Assembly (NCBI GenBank): GCA_018881555.1
Contig: JACAXG010000263.1
Coordinates: forward strand, 220,239-284,238
Direction: 5' to 3'
Origin: Amblyornis subalaris
Taxonomy: Eukaryota; Chordata; Aves; Passeriformes; Ptilonorhynchidae
DNA: 64,000 nucleotides
Under the pieces are notes generated by a model. The model was given only the letters and a program-made list of their open reading frames with translations. It did no database searches and had not been told where the DNA came from. The position numbers and the translations under genes are program-made. This document shows, in pieces, positions 1-11,239 of the stretch (positions are counted from its first letter, which is position 1; each line of letters opens with the position of its first letter).

Positions 1-1159
1 GAAAGGAAAGGGCTGATCCAAACCTACTTAGATAGTAAACACATAAAAAATAAATTCTACTCTAATATGGATTAATCTTTGACAAATATAGCTATCTTTT
101 TTTCCCCCTTAATATTTGTAGGTCATCATTTGACATTATTTTTCAAAACTTAAAAAAAAATTAAATATTTTAGATTTGTAATAGTCACAAGATTGTTAAA
201 GCATGTTGGATTTTTATTATTATTATTATTTTCTTAATTCTTCCTAAATTCGTCCCTGTAATCTTCTGTTAAACCCAAATATTTACACTCTGATCTACAA
301 GTTCACACACAAAAGTTCTGTTTTGACAACAATGAAGTGAGTTGACTGTTGCTAGAAAGCATTTGCTAGAAGATACAGTCCTGCAATGTGTAATGTAACT
401 ATCAAATAATCTCCCTGAATATTGTTGTGAATACATAATTTGATATCTCAAGAGAAATTATTCCATGTATTATTAATGTATATGATGGTATATTCAGTCA
501 ACCTACATTAATTTTAACATTCTGTATTATGATAAATGTATGTGTGTGCATACATTTTATTTTTCAGCATCCAATATTTCTCTTTTCAGTAATATTTAAA
601 ACCACATACAAAATACTGCATTCAGAATCAGTTAGGCTCACTATGGATTCTTTCAAAATCAGAGCTTGTTTTTAAACACAACAAAGCAAATTATTGATGA
701 AAAGGAAACATAAATAAAATTTATGTTTAGTTCCTGGTGAATGATATGGAAAAATGCTGTCAAACTTGCTTAGTCACTCGAAGATACTTTAGACCCTAAA
801 ACTGAAGATCATGGGCGTGCATGTATTTACAGCTGCAAATGTCTAGATAAAATACAACAAAATGCAAAAGAGACTTAACATATTCAGTATGCTTAGAACA
901 AGCTGTACTTTGCATTTCATAACTCAGTGCTGTGTTATTTCATTTACTTCACTTAAAATCAAAACTTTTGAATAAATTTTCAAGGGGAACATTTTCTAAG
1001 AGATAGGAAGACCTGGATTTAAATTTCTGCAGTTGCATTCTTCACATCCCAGGGGATTACTGATGCCTTAAGTATTAGCTTTTGGATTTTTCTAATCCTG
1101 CACCGTACTAGTGTGTAATTCTGAATTCCATATTATGTGCTAAGCAAGCTCTCTTCACA
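1..1159. other. AT-rich DNA, no gene seen
   Basis: No convincing coding frame, repeat family or RNA gene is visible. The only local structure is a short T-rich and (TTA)n stretch near 211-231. Confidence 0.6.
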
Positions 1160-1495
1160 TTCTAGTTAGACAAAACAATCCCTTCTAGACCTGGGAACCA
1201 AGGTCACCATCCTAGGCCTAAGTATAAACAAAAGTGACTTGGGAGGGGGATGAATGGGGGAATATTACTTCATTGCCTGGAACTGTAATTGGACAATTCA
1301 CTTCTGATATGCAAATGTACCAAACCTATATCTGTGGGGAAAACTCGTGATCGGGGTCCATCTTGGCTCCAGCCTAGCCTTGGCCAGGCTCTGTACTGCC
1401 CAAAGGTATACCAGTTGAAGGCCTTCAATAAATTCCTACCTTTATCCACTAACTTTGCTCAGTCTCTGTTTCAGGTACTCCTATTNTAGGCATCA
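1160..1495 (+). mobile_element. Probable degraded avian LTR, 3' portion
   Basis: The stretch is less AT-rich than its flanks. It has the layout of the end of a bird endogenous-retrovirus LTR: a region with the ATGCAAAT-like string near 1310, a GC-richer part (1340-1400), then an AATAAA polyadenylation signal at 1427-1432 followed by a pyrimidine-rich tail. The wording resembles ERVK-type LTRs of songbirds as I remember them. I could not define TG...CA ends or a target duplication, so both limits are approximate. It could instead be unrelated unique DNA with a chance AATAAA. Confidence 0.4.
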
Positions 1496-2928
1496 TTACC
1501 ACAGTCACCAAACTACCAGTATTTTGTGTAAAAGTATGTTTCATATCTCCCACTGAATGCAGGCATTGTGCAGCTGCNAGTGTCAGAGACACAGCACAAG
1601 AGGTAGAACAGGCTGCAGAAGAGCTGATGATATTCAATGTTGTAGCCAGAATGGTGACCTGTTGTATATATAAGGTAGAGGTAGACTAAACAAGATTAAA
1701 TTAATATTTACTTGTCTTATACCTGGACATCTGTAATCCAAACCAGCACATTAAGAATTTCATAACTCTATAACACAAGATATGTAATATTAACAGTATG
1801 TAAAATGTTACTGCGAAGGAGACTTGAAGCATAGGTTCATGAGCACGGTTCAGGAAAATATATGCAAGTAGTGAAATTTGTGAAAGAAAAGCAAAGAATG
1901 TAGAGTAAGAAGAAACAGTATTTGGCAAAATGCTAACCAGTACAATACTAGAAGGTCGTATTTGATGGCCTTAGCAGGTAAGATCACCTCATTTCTATTG
2001 AATAAAGATCTGTGGAACATGAAACATGGGGGAAGAGAGAGTCAAGATGGCATAGAATGAATATTCCTGCATTGCTTCCAGCTCCCCTCATTGAAGAGTT
2101 CTCAGACATGGCCATCCTGATCTCAGAGCACCAAGGGCTGTAGCTGTCAATTCTGGCTCTACATTATTAGCGACACGTTGCTGCTGGTTTAAGTTGTAAG
2201 GGTTAAAGACTGTTTTATATATGTTGTAATAATAATTGACAATGACTAAGAAATAAGATTGACAATGTTTATTGCTAATGAATAGCAACACAATAGAAAA
2301 TTATTCTGAAGGTTAAAACTGCCCTCATCTCTCCATGATTTCTATTCATAGTGATTTCTAATTTCCCTACTGAAAGTTTACATACATTACACGTATATAT
2401 TATGTAACTATATGCGTAAAATATATACACAGTTGTATGTAAACATTGTAGATTTGCAGCATATATTCAGTTATAACAATTTCCTTATCATTTTAGAAAC
2501 CAGGCGGGGGACTCCAAGTTCTAGTACAGCCATTTCTGGATATAGCCCTAAAGTTGCAATGGGTGAGTGCTGACATCACCTCTGTTTATTTCATCACCTC
2601 TGGAGGTTACCCTCATTTTTGCATTCAACACTGCATGAGCTAGTGCCCAGTTGCAAAAACAGGGTCTTGTAAGTTAACTGTATTTGCCTGGATTTCTGTG
2701 TTCCACATGATCATAGGTGATCATCTAAACCTGTCTCAGCAAAGATATGGGTGCTACTATAGTGTTACTTTAGGTATCCAAATAAACTTCAGTCTGAAAT
2801 CTCAGGTCCTCAGGTGTGTTGTGTGTCTCACGTTACTGTTATGGGAAAAGGAGAATACACTGTTAATATGCAGGATTGACTGTTAGTTCAATTAGTCTTA
2901 TAGCAGTGGTTTAGTCCAAAATATATAA
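1496..2928. other. AT-rich DNA, no gene seen
   Basis: No gene or recognised repeat was found. A short AATAAA-bearing stretch near 2780 faintly resembles an LTR end but lacks definable boundaries and is not called. Confidence 0.5.
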
Positions 2929-3771
2929 TTAATGTAGAAAAGCCTCACCAACACAAATAGAGTCAAATTTTTCACACAGAAATGCTTCCTCTCTGACATT
3001 ATATTCACCTTCTCTGTGTATCTTTGGGTCCTTTCTCAGAGGACTAAGACAAGTTGCCAGCATCCAGGTTTTTTTCCTGGGAGGAACAAGATGGTCATGG
3101 TGAATGAGCTCTTCCTTATCAGTAGAGGCTTCTGCTTCTTGCCCTGTTTGTACGATTTTTTGCTTGGTTGTTTGATTTTTTTTTTTTGCTGCAGTCTGCT
3201 GATCTTTNGTGCTCCCAGCTAAGGTTTGGAGGTTATGCATCACCTCCTTCAATTTATCTAACTTACTGGGCTTCTTTCTTTGCACCTTGGAGTGCTGGAT
3301 CTTTACCAGATTAGTTATTCCTGGATCTTCAGGTACAATAACTTTATGTTTTAGCTCAAGTAACAGTTCTGCGGTTAACCACAGAACTTCACTGGTCTTT
3401 TAGCATACCTTGCAGCACCTTTTAACCTTTCCACCACGTGTCTGATTTTGTCACAAGTCCAGATATGTATGGGAAGTNACACTGGCAAAACTACTGGTTT
3501 GCAGAATCTTTAAATCACTCCTCTTCCTGGGATTTTTTTAAGTCCATTTTTTCCCTGAAAAAGTATGTCTCTATTGCAATCTTACCTTTTCTTCTAAAAT
3601 AAAAACTTGATTTCNACCTTGATATACCATAGCTGTGATTTAAACCTGGTAACTCTATGAACGGCAGAACTATCTCATCTAAAAAATGTATACCCGGTTT
3701 TCCTTTAGTGGTTTCATTTCCTGAAATACTGTGATCAGTCTCTACCAAGATAAATGCCCATCTTTATATGT
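2929..3771 (-). pseudogene. Broken coding-like relic, function not recognised
   Basis: Three overlapping minus-strand frames join into one apparent polypeptide of roughly 280 residues interrupted by two frameshifts. Frame A runs from about 3771 to a TGA at 3515-3517. Frame B runs from 3509 to a TAA at 3375-3377 and contains CDKIRHVVERLKGAARYAKR. Frame C runs from 3399 to a TAA at 2929-2931, about 157 codons, and contains KPSKLDKLKEVMHNLQTLAG followed by a Lys/Gln-rich stretch. The three frames hand over to each other within about 25 bases, and the composition is protein-like and charged rather than the low-complexity product expected of AT-rich noise. No ATG start, splice sites or poly(A) tail are evident. 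Likely readings are an old retrocopy, an exon disturbed by sequence errors, or chance open frames. I do not recognise the parent protein. Confidence 0.3.
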
Positions 3772-4979
3772 CTTTTACACAATCTTTGTGTGATCTTTAC
3801 AGGAATGGTGAAGGACCTGGTTCAGACAGTGTTAAAGACTTCCAGCTAATAATTACCAATCTGAAATCTACACTGTCTTTTAGAAGTTATTTTATTTANA
3901 TTGGGATTTTTTTGACATTTTAGGGCTCTTATGTGCAACACAGCAAGTTGCTAGTTAATTGTTTTGATAAAAGAATTGTTCTTATTTTGCAAAATATATT
4001 GATAGTTTTCTTCCTATCAGGAGAAAATGCAGCTGAAATGTACACTGAAACTCACTTCTCTGTTTCTGTATCTGAAAGGAAAAACAGCNTAAAGTAGATC
4101 TCTGTTGGGAGGCATCAAAAAATGATCAAACAATGTGAATTTATGTGTATTACTTGGTCCTGAGAAAAGTTTGAATAGATTGGATCCTGGACTAACAGAA
4201 AATTGAAAAAATCTTAACATTGTAGGAATTAAATTTTCTTTTTGTTGTACTATTTCTGCTGCATTCAGGGAAAACGGATATTGTATAGTCTTTATAATAC
4301 ACAGTACTGCATCAGAAAAAAACCTCATACAACAGTGAATTCCTTCAACTGGAACAGGTTAGCTAATTCATTGAGGAAAAGACAAACAAACAAACAATTT
4401 TAAAAAGCACTTATCCTAGTTAGTAGNAGCATACAAAATTAATTTCTCGTGGTTTTTTTTCCATATAATTAAAATATCTCTTTTTTTTTTTTTCAAATAT
4501 ATTTTCCAATTTAGCTGGCAAAATTAAAATTCACTGTCCTCCTTATATGTATCAATAATACATTGCAAGAGCTAATTCTGTGAAGAACTAAGAGTGGCAC
4601 TTCTGCACTTTTATTATTGTAAAAAAGCATGGTCTGCATTGTCTTTTACAATGACTTAAGAAAGATAATCATGTAGAGTACTATATTTTTTCTTTTTATC
4701 CTTAGAGAGAGTAGAGTACTTGTAATCTCATTATTTCTACAGGATGGCTGTAAGTATATATGTAATATTAATGTGAATTTTACTGAAGTGGAAGAATATA
4801 TTTGAGTAATCTCATTTTCTCTGCTATATGGTTGTAGGATTACATACCTAAAAATTCCATGACTACACTTGGTGATAAGATACGTAATATTGAAACTTGT
4901 AAGCTTTTGCTTTTAATGAGGTTTGAATTAGACAAAAGATTCAAAGTTGCTTAGCTATCTCACTGCACTTGAAATACTT
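3772..4979. other. AT-rich DNA, no gene seen
   Basis: T-rich homopolymer runs occur near 4448 and 4482. No gene or recognised repeat was found. The last five bases (TACTT, 4975-4979) are the left target-site duplication of the adjacent LTR. Confidence 0.6.
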
Positions 4980-5095
4980 TGTCCTGGGTTAGTCATATAT
5001 TCTATTACCACCCACAAAAGCTGGATAAATTCATAAGGATAAGGAGCTGAGGGACTCCTTATTTCAACTGAGATAAGCACTCTGGCCGACAGCAA

Positions 5096-5177
5096 GCACC
5101 ACCCATCTTGATGGCCCATTAGCACCACCCATCCTGCTTATCTGATCTCAGCTAATGGCCCATTAGCACCACCCATC
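5096..5177. repeat. Repeated GCACCACCCATC motif in the LTR U3
   Basis: The 12-mer occurs at 5096, 5122 and 5166. The second and third copies sit in an identical 23-base block starting at 5111 and 5155, a spacing of 44 bases. Such U3 duplications can hold promoter or enhancer sites, but no factor is assigned. Confidence 0.8.
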
Positions 5178-5197
5178 CCGGTTAATAGCACGATCTT

Positions 5198-5241
5198 GGA
5201 TCATCTCTGAGGACCCTGGGGATCATCTCTGAGGACCCTGG
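5198..5241. repeat. Exact 22-bp tandem duplication in the LTR U3
   Basis: The unit at 5198-5219 (GGATCATCTCTGAGGACCCT then GG) is repeated exactly at 5220-5241, upstream of the TATA-like sequence. Confidence 0.9.
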
Positions 5242-5395
5242 GGCTCATCCAAGCTCGTTACCAAAGCAACCAATAGAACATCGGGAAGATCCTCTTCCAT
5301 TGTGAAAGTCCCCGCCCCTGGGGCAGGTGCCAGCCAAGAAACACAGCATAAAACAAGGGTTTTGGACAGCAGAAGGTACCCCTCGACTTGACGGG

Positions 5396-5454
5396 ACTCC
5401 ACTCCACTCCACTCCACTCCACTCCACTCCACTCCACTCCACTCCACTCCACTC
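5396..5454. repeat. (ACTCC)11 pentanucleotide microsatellite
   Basis: Eleven uninterrupted ACTCC units are followed by ACTC. A satellite run of three units sits at 5478-5492. A GAATTGGACTCAGCT block occurs at 5459-5473 and again at 5496-5510, so the array appears to have grown inside older local repeats. It lies shortly downstream of the TATA-like site, where the LTR transcript would begin. Because 5 and 3 share no factor, every reading frame repeats a five-residue peptide, giving false open frames on both strands. Confidence 0.95.
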
Positions 5455-5763
5455 TTTGGAATTGGACTCAGCTAGCTACTCCACTCCACTCCTCAGAATT
5501 GGACTCAGCTTCTCGACTCCACTACCAGGACTGGCCTACCAGGCCTTTCCGCAGGACCAGTGCCCAACNGGACTACACAGCTACCACCCTGGTCAACAGG
5601 GTATCAGGNTGTACNGNGACTGTCAGTTTGTTTAAGCTGGTGTTTCTGTATTACTGCATTTATTTTAACCTTTTTTATTAAAATTGTAATTTTGACCTAA
5701 AATCTCTCGAGGTATTTTATGTGGGGTTAATTTCCCCTGCTGGTTTACAGCCAAACCAGCACA

Positions 5764-6534
5764 TACTTAAAAAATTTTCAAGAGAACTTGTTGCACTGTG
5801 ATACCTGTTTTATAGAAAATTTTTAAAGTCCCATTCCTAATGTCAGTCGTTAGCTAGATTATGGAGAGCCAGAAAATGATAATGAATACTAATTATTTTT
5901 TCTTTTTTTTTCTCTGATCATGTTTAAATCTGCCTGCATGTCAATACACAAAATATGTGTAGAAAATTTTCTCTTAGGTTCATGATTGTTTCTGTAGAAA
6001 GGAAAATTGGGATTTTGTTCTCAAAGGATGTTTTGCCTAACTTATGATTTCGGAGCTAATCAATGTGGATGGCAGTGGCTATTGCTTGTCTGTTCTTGGA
6101 CACTTGTGCTGTCTGCTGTCTTNGTACATGTGTGGTGTCGACAGTGCAATGACACAAACCCTAGCAATAAGATCTTCAAAATTCTGAGACAATAGCTTTT
6201 TCCTCAGATAGCATAAGTATTATTAGAGTTTGATGACTAAAATTTGTTTAGATTTATTCTCTAAAAAGCATAACATTCTTACCAGTATTGCTTTGAAAGA
6301 TGGCTGAGTTTTGACACNTGCATGGTGTACGTAGTCTGTAGTTCCAAAACTTATTCTAGATAAATAGAATCAGACCACCTCATTCTCTTTTTAATCTCTT
6401 TTGCTTTCTTTGTCTTGCAGTTCCAGCCCTGGACCATCCACGCAGCAGGATTGATGATATTGTTTGTTTTCTTTCCTTGCTTTGCCTGGGCAAAGCATGG
6501 CTATCGTATTCTACCCCATACTCAGCACTGAAGT
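5764..6534. other. AT-rich DNA, no gene seen
   Basis: The first five bases are the right-hand target duplication of the solo LTR. The stretch at 6000-6200 is slightly less AT-rich but matches nothing I recognise. Confidence 0.5.
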
Positions 6535-6806
6535 TTGTTAGGGGAGTGGGGAGCTTGTGGAGGTGATTGTGGCTTGTGAGCCAGCACCTTTGATGAGTTT
6601 GTTGTGAGAGTTGAGAAGTTATTGAAGTGTACTGTACAAAATTAAGAGCTTGTTAACCTTCACTTATGTGGAAGTATATTGCAAGAATTTAAGGGCTTGT
6701 TAGCCAACACCTTTTGAGTCTAAGCAGTGGGCAGGTTGCTGGAGTTAAGATGGACAATAAAACGTTAAGAGTTCCCTGACACATGGTCCCATATCTTTGT
6801 GCAGCC
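6535..6806 (+). mobile_element. Possible LTR fragment
   Basis: Three related blocks containing GCTTGTKAGCC-like wording appear near 6570, 6647 and 6693. An AATAAA signal follows at 6756-6761, then a short tail. Direct repeats followed by a polyadenylation signal and a short U5-like end suggest an endogenous-retrovirus LTR. No terminal repeats or target duplication could be placed. A CR1 tail follows within 30 bases. Confidence 0.35.
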
Positions 6807-6830
6807 TGATGAGAATTTACAAGGAACTGG

Positions 6831-7094
6831 TGAGTTGTGACAGGGTGATGGCTCTAAACTGAAAGAGGGTAGGTTTATATTTGACATTAGGAAGAAATTA
6901 TTTACTGTGAGGGGGGTGAGTCAATGGAACAGGTTGCCCAGAGAATCTGTGATGTGCCATCCCTGGAAGATAAATGGTCAGGTTGGATGGGCCTTTGAGC
7001 AACCTGGTCTATTGAGATGTGTCCCTGCCCGCAGCACGGGGCTTGGAACTAGATGATCTTTAAGGTCCTTTCTAACCCAAACCATTCTATGATT
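6831..7094 (+). mobile_element. CR1 LINE, 3' end
   Basis: This is a 5'-truncated CR1 copy. It shows the 3' landmarks of the family in order: the GGAACAGGTTGCCCAGAGAA block near 6926, the AGGTTGGATGGGCCTTTGAG block near 6979, GAACTAGATGATCTTTAAGG near 7047, and the terminal ATTCTATGATT tail. Only the 3' untranslated part and its approach are present. Confidence 0.95.
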
Positions 7095-7680
7095 GGAACA
7101 CTGGTACATACCAGTCTGGTGTGGAACATAAGACTGGAAATATTCTCAGTTGAAAATAAAAAAAGCTAAATAATTCTCTTTGATATTATTCTCACTAAGA
7201 TTATAGTATTTTGCAAGTTGATTTGTATTCTGTGCCAAGTCCTAGTAATTTTCTTTATCTCATGCAATGTATCACATACTGCTAATGTGACTGTGTGTTC
7301 CAAATGACAAAAACACACTTACTTTTACTTCTGCTTTTTTTTTAATATAAAACTTTCTTTCACTAATAAAATGCCCCATCTAGTTTTTTGTAAGATTTTT
7401 TATAAGTGACTTTGCAGATTCAAAACATTCTTTACCCAGGACCACTATAGGAGTTAATATGAACATTGAGCTCANTTTTCAGTTCAAATATTGCTGTAAT
7501 GAGAACTTAAAAAACAACAACAACACAAAAAAAAATCCCCCCAAACAAGAAAATAAACAAAAAAAATCTAAAAAACCCCACCACTAACAACAAAAGTACA
7601 GCCAGACCCTAAGGTGAGACACTCCATTGCAAATAATTCGTCATTTTCACAGATATAGAGATTGTTCACCCAAATGTAAT
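7095..7680. other. AT-rich DNA with an A/C-rich tract
   Basis: No gene was found. An A/C-rich low-complexity tract occupies about 7508-7590. Confidence 0.6.
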
Positions 7681-7767
7681 ATTCACAGAATCATAGAATC
7701 ACCNGGTTGGAAGAGACCTTCAAGATCACCAAGTCCAACCCACGCCCTAATACCACCTCAACTAAAC
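7681..7767 (-). mobile_element. CR1 LINE, short 3' tail
   Basis: The reverse complement of the CR1 terminus is present: TCACAGAATCATAGAATCAC, then GGTTGGAAGAGACCTTCAAG and the GTCCAACC block. The copy is under 100 bases and is inverted relative to the CR1 ending at 7094. Confidence 0.92.
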
Positions 7768-10739
7768 NTATTCAGTCCTTATAAATTTTTCCCTTTCCTG
7801 CCTGCCTAAAGTANTAAATTAATAAAGATTTCAATCAATGCATTACTGTACATCTTTCAACCAATGTATTTCAAAAGAGTAAAAGATTTAAAATGCAGGT
7901 CAGTAAGCCATGGAGAACATCCCTTATCTAAAACTCATGAAAGGCCATATTTTTTGTTGATCTAGTATAGAACTTAAGTTTGTCAGATCATTTCTTAACA
8001 AATTATATTGTCCTTTGTCTTTTACACTTTTAAATTTTTGCTTCACAAGACTTTGCATGCACTTAGTCTTCAGAAGGAAGAAGAATGATATCTGAATTAA
8101 GGTCCTCTACTATGCAGGGATACAAAGAAATTCAATTACTGATTGGGAAAGATTATTAGAAATACTGGTAAACAGGCCTCTTAACTATTCACTAGTATGA
8201 CAAGGGCTGTCTGGTAACATTCATCATGGGATTTTTTTTCAACATGACTAGCATATTTAGTAAAACGCTGAATCATAATATGGGAAGATAGTAAACTACT
8301 GACTAGAAACCTTTAGAATGTATTTAATAAGATGACAAAATATGTTTTGCTTAATAAAAATAAAACACAGAATCTAAAAGTCCTGTTTCTATTTCAGTGG
8401 CATATTGACAAAAAAATTTCCGGAACCCCAGAGAAAATTGATGTAATTCCTTATACCTTGCTAATTTTTTTTTTACAATAAACCACTTTCAGAACATGAA
8501 GTAGGTAACCAAGAAGGATTACAGATATAGGTGTCCTATAATAGCTGTTATACGGCGAATTTGCATGATTTTTTCTTGGTTTTCAATANTCAGTAGGAGA
8601 TCGATTATATTTTTCTCAGGGAAACATATTTGTCTTCATTAATTGAAACATAAGACTTGGACTTTTATCCTTTTANCTTTATTTTGAAGTAGAAACAATC
8701 TAAGAGTCTTTGTTCTTGTAGAAACTGATAATGACACTCAACACGTAGTGGAATAATAACTTTTCAATTTAAAAGACTTTTGGTAATCTTTCAGTAGGAG
8801 CTGATCATACCTATTGATAGAATTAGTCAACAGAAATTCACCAGGGAAAATATATGTCTTTGTTCTTTAAAATTCCTTTCACTGAATGAAGATGTTACTA
8901 AGTTATCTGCATCATCTGATTTCTAAGAAAAAAAACAAAACCAACCAAACAACAAACCCAAAACACAAAACCCAATTTACAGACTTACAGGAAAATAGAA
9001 GGTCAGTCTGTGGTCAAGATCATGAACAGAGTCTGTTGGAACAAGACAAAATTAGAACTGAGATTAAAATGCTTTAAGTATGGAGCTATAAGCTCTATTG
9101 AGGTTGTAGTAACTCCTTGTGTTTCTGACAATATATTTTAGAAGACAAAATAATAATGAAGGCTAAATTTTTTGTGGTACATCTGTATTCCTCTGGATAG
9201 AGTAATTATTTGTAATTGCCTACTCATTTTGTGACATTATTATGATTCTTGCTAACTTCACTCAAGTCTTTCAGCTGTATAATGTACTTCTCTTACTTGC
9301 CCTTCCCTGGNCAAAGCCTGAATCTCATAGGAGTGCTGTAGCTGAGAGTGCCTAAAATAGGGATGGCTGTCAGGCATTACACATGATGTAGTGCATTCAT
9401 CAAGTGGGGTTTCTCTTGTGGAAGGAGCAGAGTATCATCTCTGGCTCACATATTTTGATTTAGTAGCTATATGTTTGTTATTTTCAGGACCAGTGTTTCT
9501 GAGAATGAACTGAAATAATTCGGTGAAAATATTAGTCAAAATTGAAACCACTTGTAGAATTAAAGTATCAGATGTGTGGTAGGCTTAAGAATTATGACAC
9601 CTGGACTCTTCCATTTTACTGCTTCCTAACTCCAATTTAGGTGTCTANGGTCTCTGTAGAAGTTGGTGAATTTTTTTTAAGCTAGCCTTTAAATACAGAG
9701 AGATATTAACTGGAACAAGAAAATATCAAANGATGTTGTATCCTAAAGGAAATGTTCCAGGAAAATTATCATTTTCTTTAAATCACNTCACTGCATGCAA
9801 GACCATAATGGCATGTTCATGTGGCTTTCGTGAACAGACATATTTAATTCTGAAGAAATCCAGGTATCTCTGCATGATTCCAGACCAGTTACCATATCAA
9901 GAAGAGGGAAGATTAAGCCAATTATATGGATTTCTTACCTTCAAAATTTATGTAATGTTTTGTGGATAGCAGGACTGATAGTGAGGATGTAATTGGGAGT
10001 CTCATACATAACAATGATTATCGAACTCAATAAAGTGCAGCTTTAACAAGTAGTACAGGTGCTGACCATTAAATACGGATGATAAAGTGTTAAACTGGTG
10101 TCTCATTTTTTGAGTCTAATTCACATTGTGTGTAAAAATAAAGCTGTATTATTATGAATTTTTGCAAAAGGGAGACACTAAAATTATGCACTCTGAATAG
10201 AAAAGTAACTGACTTCAAAGTTGGTAATTTTACTTTATTTTGAATTTTGAAATTTATTGGAGCATTACTGAAAAACAGGTAACTTTCTTTCGGATGTAAA
10301 AATACTGATTTTATAGAAGTCGGTCCTAGAAACTAAGATTTGAAAGTTTTGACCTTAGTTTTTATCTGTCTTCTGTGGAATTTATATCGCGCAGTTGCTT
10401 CTGGCTATATTTAATCTTTTTAAGAAATTGCTTCTGACTGCAAATCTAATGAGATTATGTTGGGTTGTGATTTTTTTTTTTAAGCATTATGCAAATCTAT
10501 CCTTAACTAAGAGTGAAAAATTCCAAAGGTCACTCCCTTGTATTCATTTAAAATCATTATGGTGGACAGATAGTAAAAAATATCAGAGGGATTTTTTTTA
10601 ATTATAGAACTGAACTATGNTGTCTTGTATTTGTAGGAGTGTAATTAATTAATCCTACATTCACTTGCATCCTGAAACTTGAAATTTTTTCCTAAGCTCT
10701 TTACTCAGTTTGGACTGATGAGCCTGCATCTTGAATCCT
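7768..10739. other. AT-rich DNA, no gene seen
   Basis: No recognised repeat family or coding frame was found. A short A/C-rich low-complexity tract occurs near 8928-8975. Open frames are short and have no familiar domains. Confidence 0.5.
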
Positions 10740-11239
10740 NTTTTGGGCCCTTCAACATGAAAAAGATGTTGAGGTGCTGAAGCACATTCAAAGAAGAGCA
10801 ACAAAGCTCGTGAAAGGTCTGGAGCACAAGTCTTATTAGGAGAAGCTGAGGGAGCTCAGGTTGTNTAGACTGGAGAAAAGGAGGCTCAGAGGAGATCTTA
10901 TGACTCTCTGCAACAACCTGAAAAGAGGTTGTTGTGATGTGGGGGTCTGTCTCTTTTCCCCAAGTAGCAAGCCACAGGACAGAGAGAAATGACCCCAAGA
11001 TGCATCAGAAGAGGTTTAGATCATATATGAGGAGGAATTTCTTAANGGAAAGGTTTGTCAAGCATTGGAACAGGCTGCCGAGGGATGTGGTTGAGTCACC
11101 ATCCCTCGAGGTATTTAAGAGACATGTAAATGTGGTACTTNGAGACTTGGTTTAGTGGTGGACATGGCAGTGCTGAATTCACATTTGGATGTGATAACCA
11201 TAAGGGTATTTTCCAAACNAAAAGATTCTATGATTCTAT
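10740..11239 (+). mobile_element. CR1 LINE, 3' portion
   Basis: A 5'-truncated CR1 of about 500 bp begins in the last part of the reverse-transcriptase ORF. The blocks for AAGATGTTGAGGTGCTG, then GAGGAGATCTTATGACTCTC, follow. It runs through the CATTGGAACAGGCTGCCGAG block (about 11061) to the AGATTCTATGATTCTAT tail. The coding portion has stops and indels, so it is a dead copy. One N each near 10740, 10865, 11046, 11141 and 11219 hinders exact comparison. Confidence 0.93.

Larger units (their letters stand above)
4980..5763 (+). mobile_element. Solo LTR of an endogenous retrovirus (784 bp)
   Basis: The element starts TGTCCTGGGTT (4980-4990) and ends in a sequence whose reverse complement starts TGTGCTGGTTT (5753-5763). 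These are imperfect terminal inverted repeats matching at 9 of 11 positions. It is flanked by a perfect 5-bp direct duplication, TACTT, at 4975-4979 and 5764-5768, the hallmark of retroviral-type integration. Inside are a TATA-like CATAAAA (5347-5353) and an ATTAAA polyadenylation-like signal (5677-5682), which set the orientation as plus. No retroviral internal genes lie on either side, so recombination between two LTRs probably removed the body. A 5-bp duplication is typical of avian ERVL-type elements, but the family name is not certain. Confidence 0.85.

Noticed and set aside
2530..2830. Possible LTR end with AATAAA near 2780
   Set aside because: No terminal repeats, target duplication or convincing family wording could be found.
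5223..5681. Several overlapping open frames repeating a five-residue peptide
   Set aside because: They are translations of the (ACTCC)n array in every frame of both strands, inside an LTR. They are not proteins.
10705..10998. 97-codon minus-strand frame
   Set aside because: It overlaps the plus-strand CR1 copy and is its antisense shadow.
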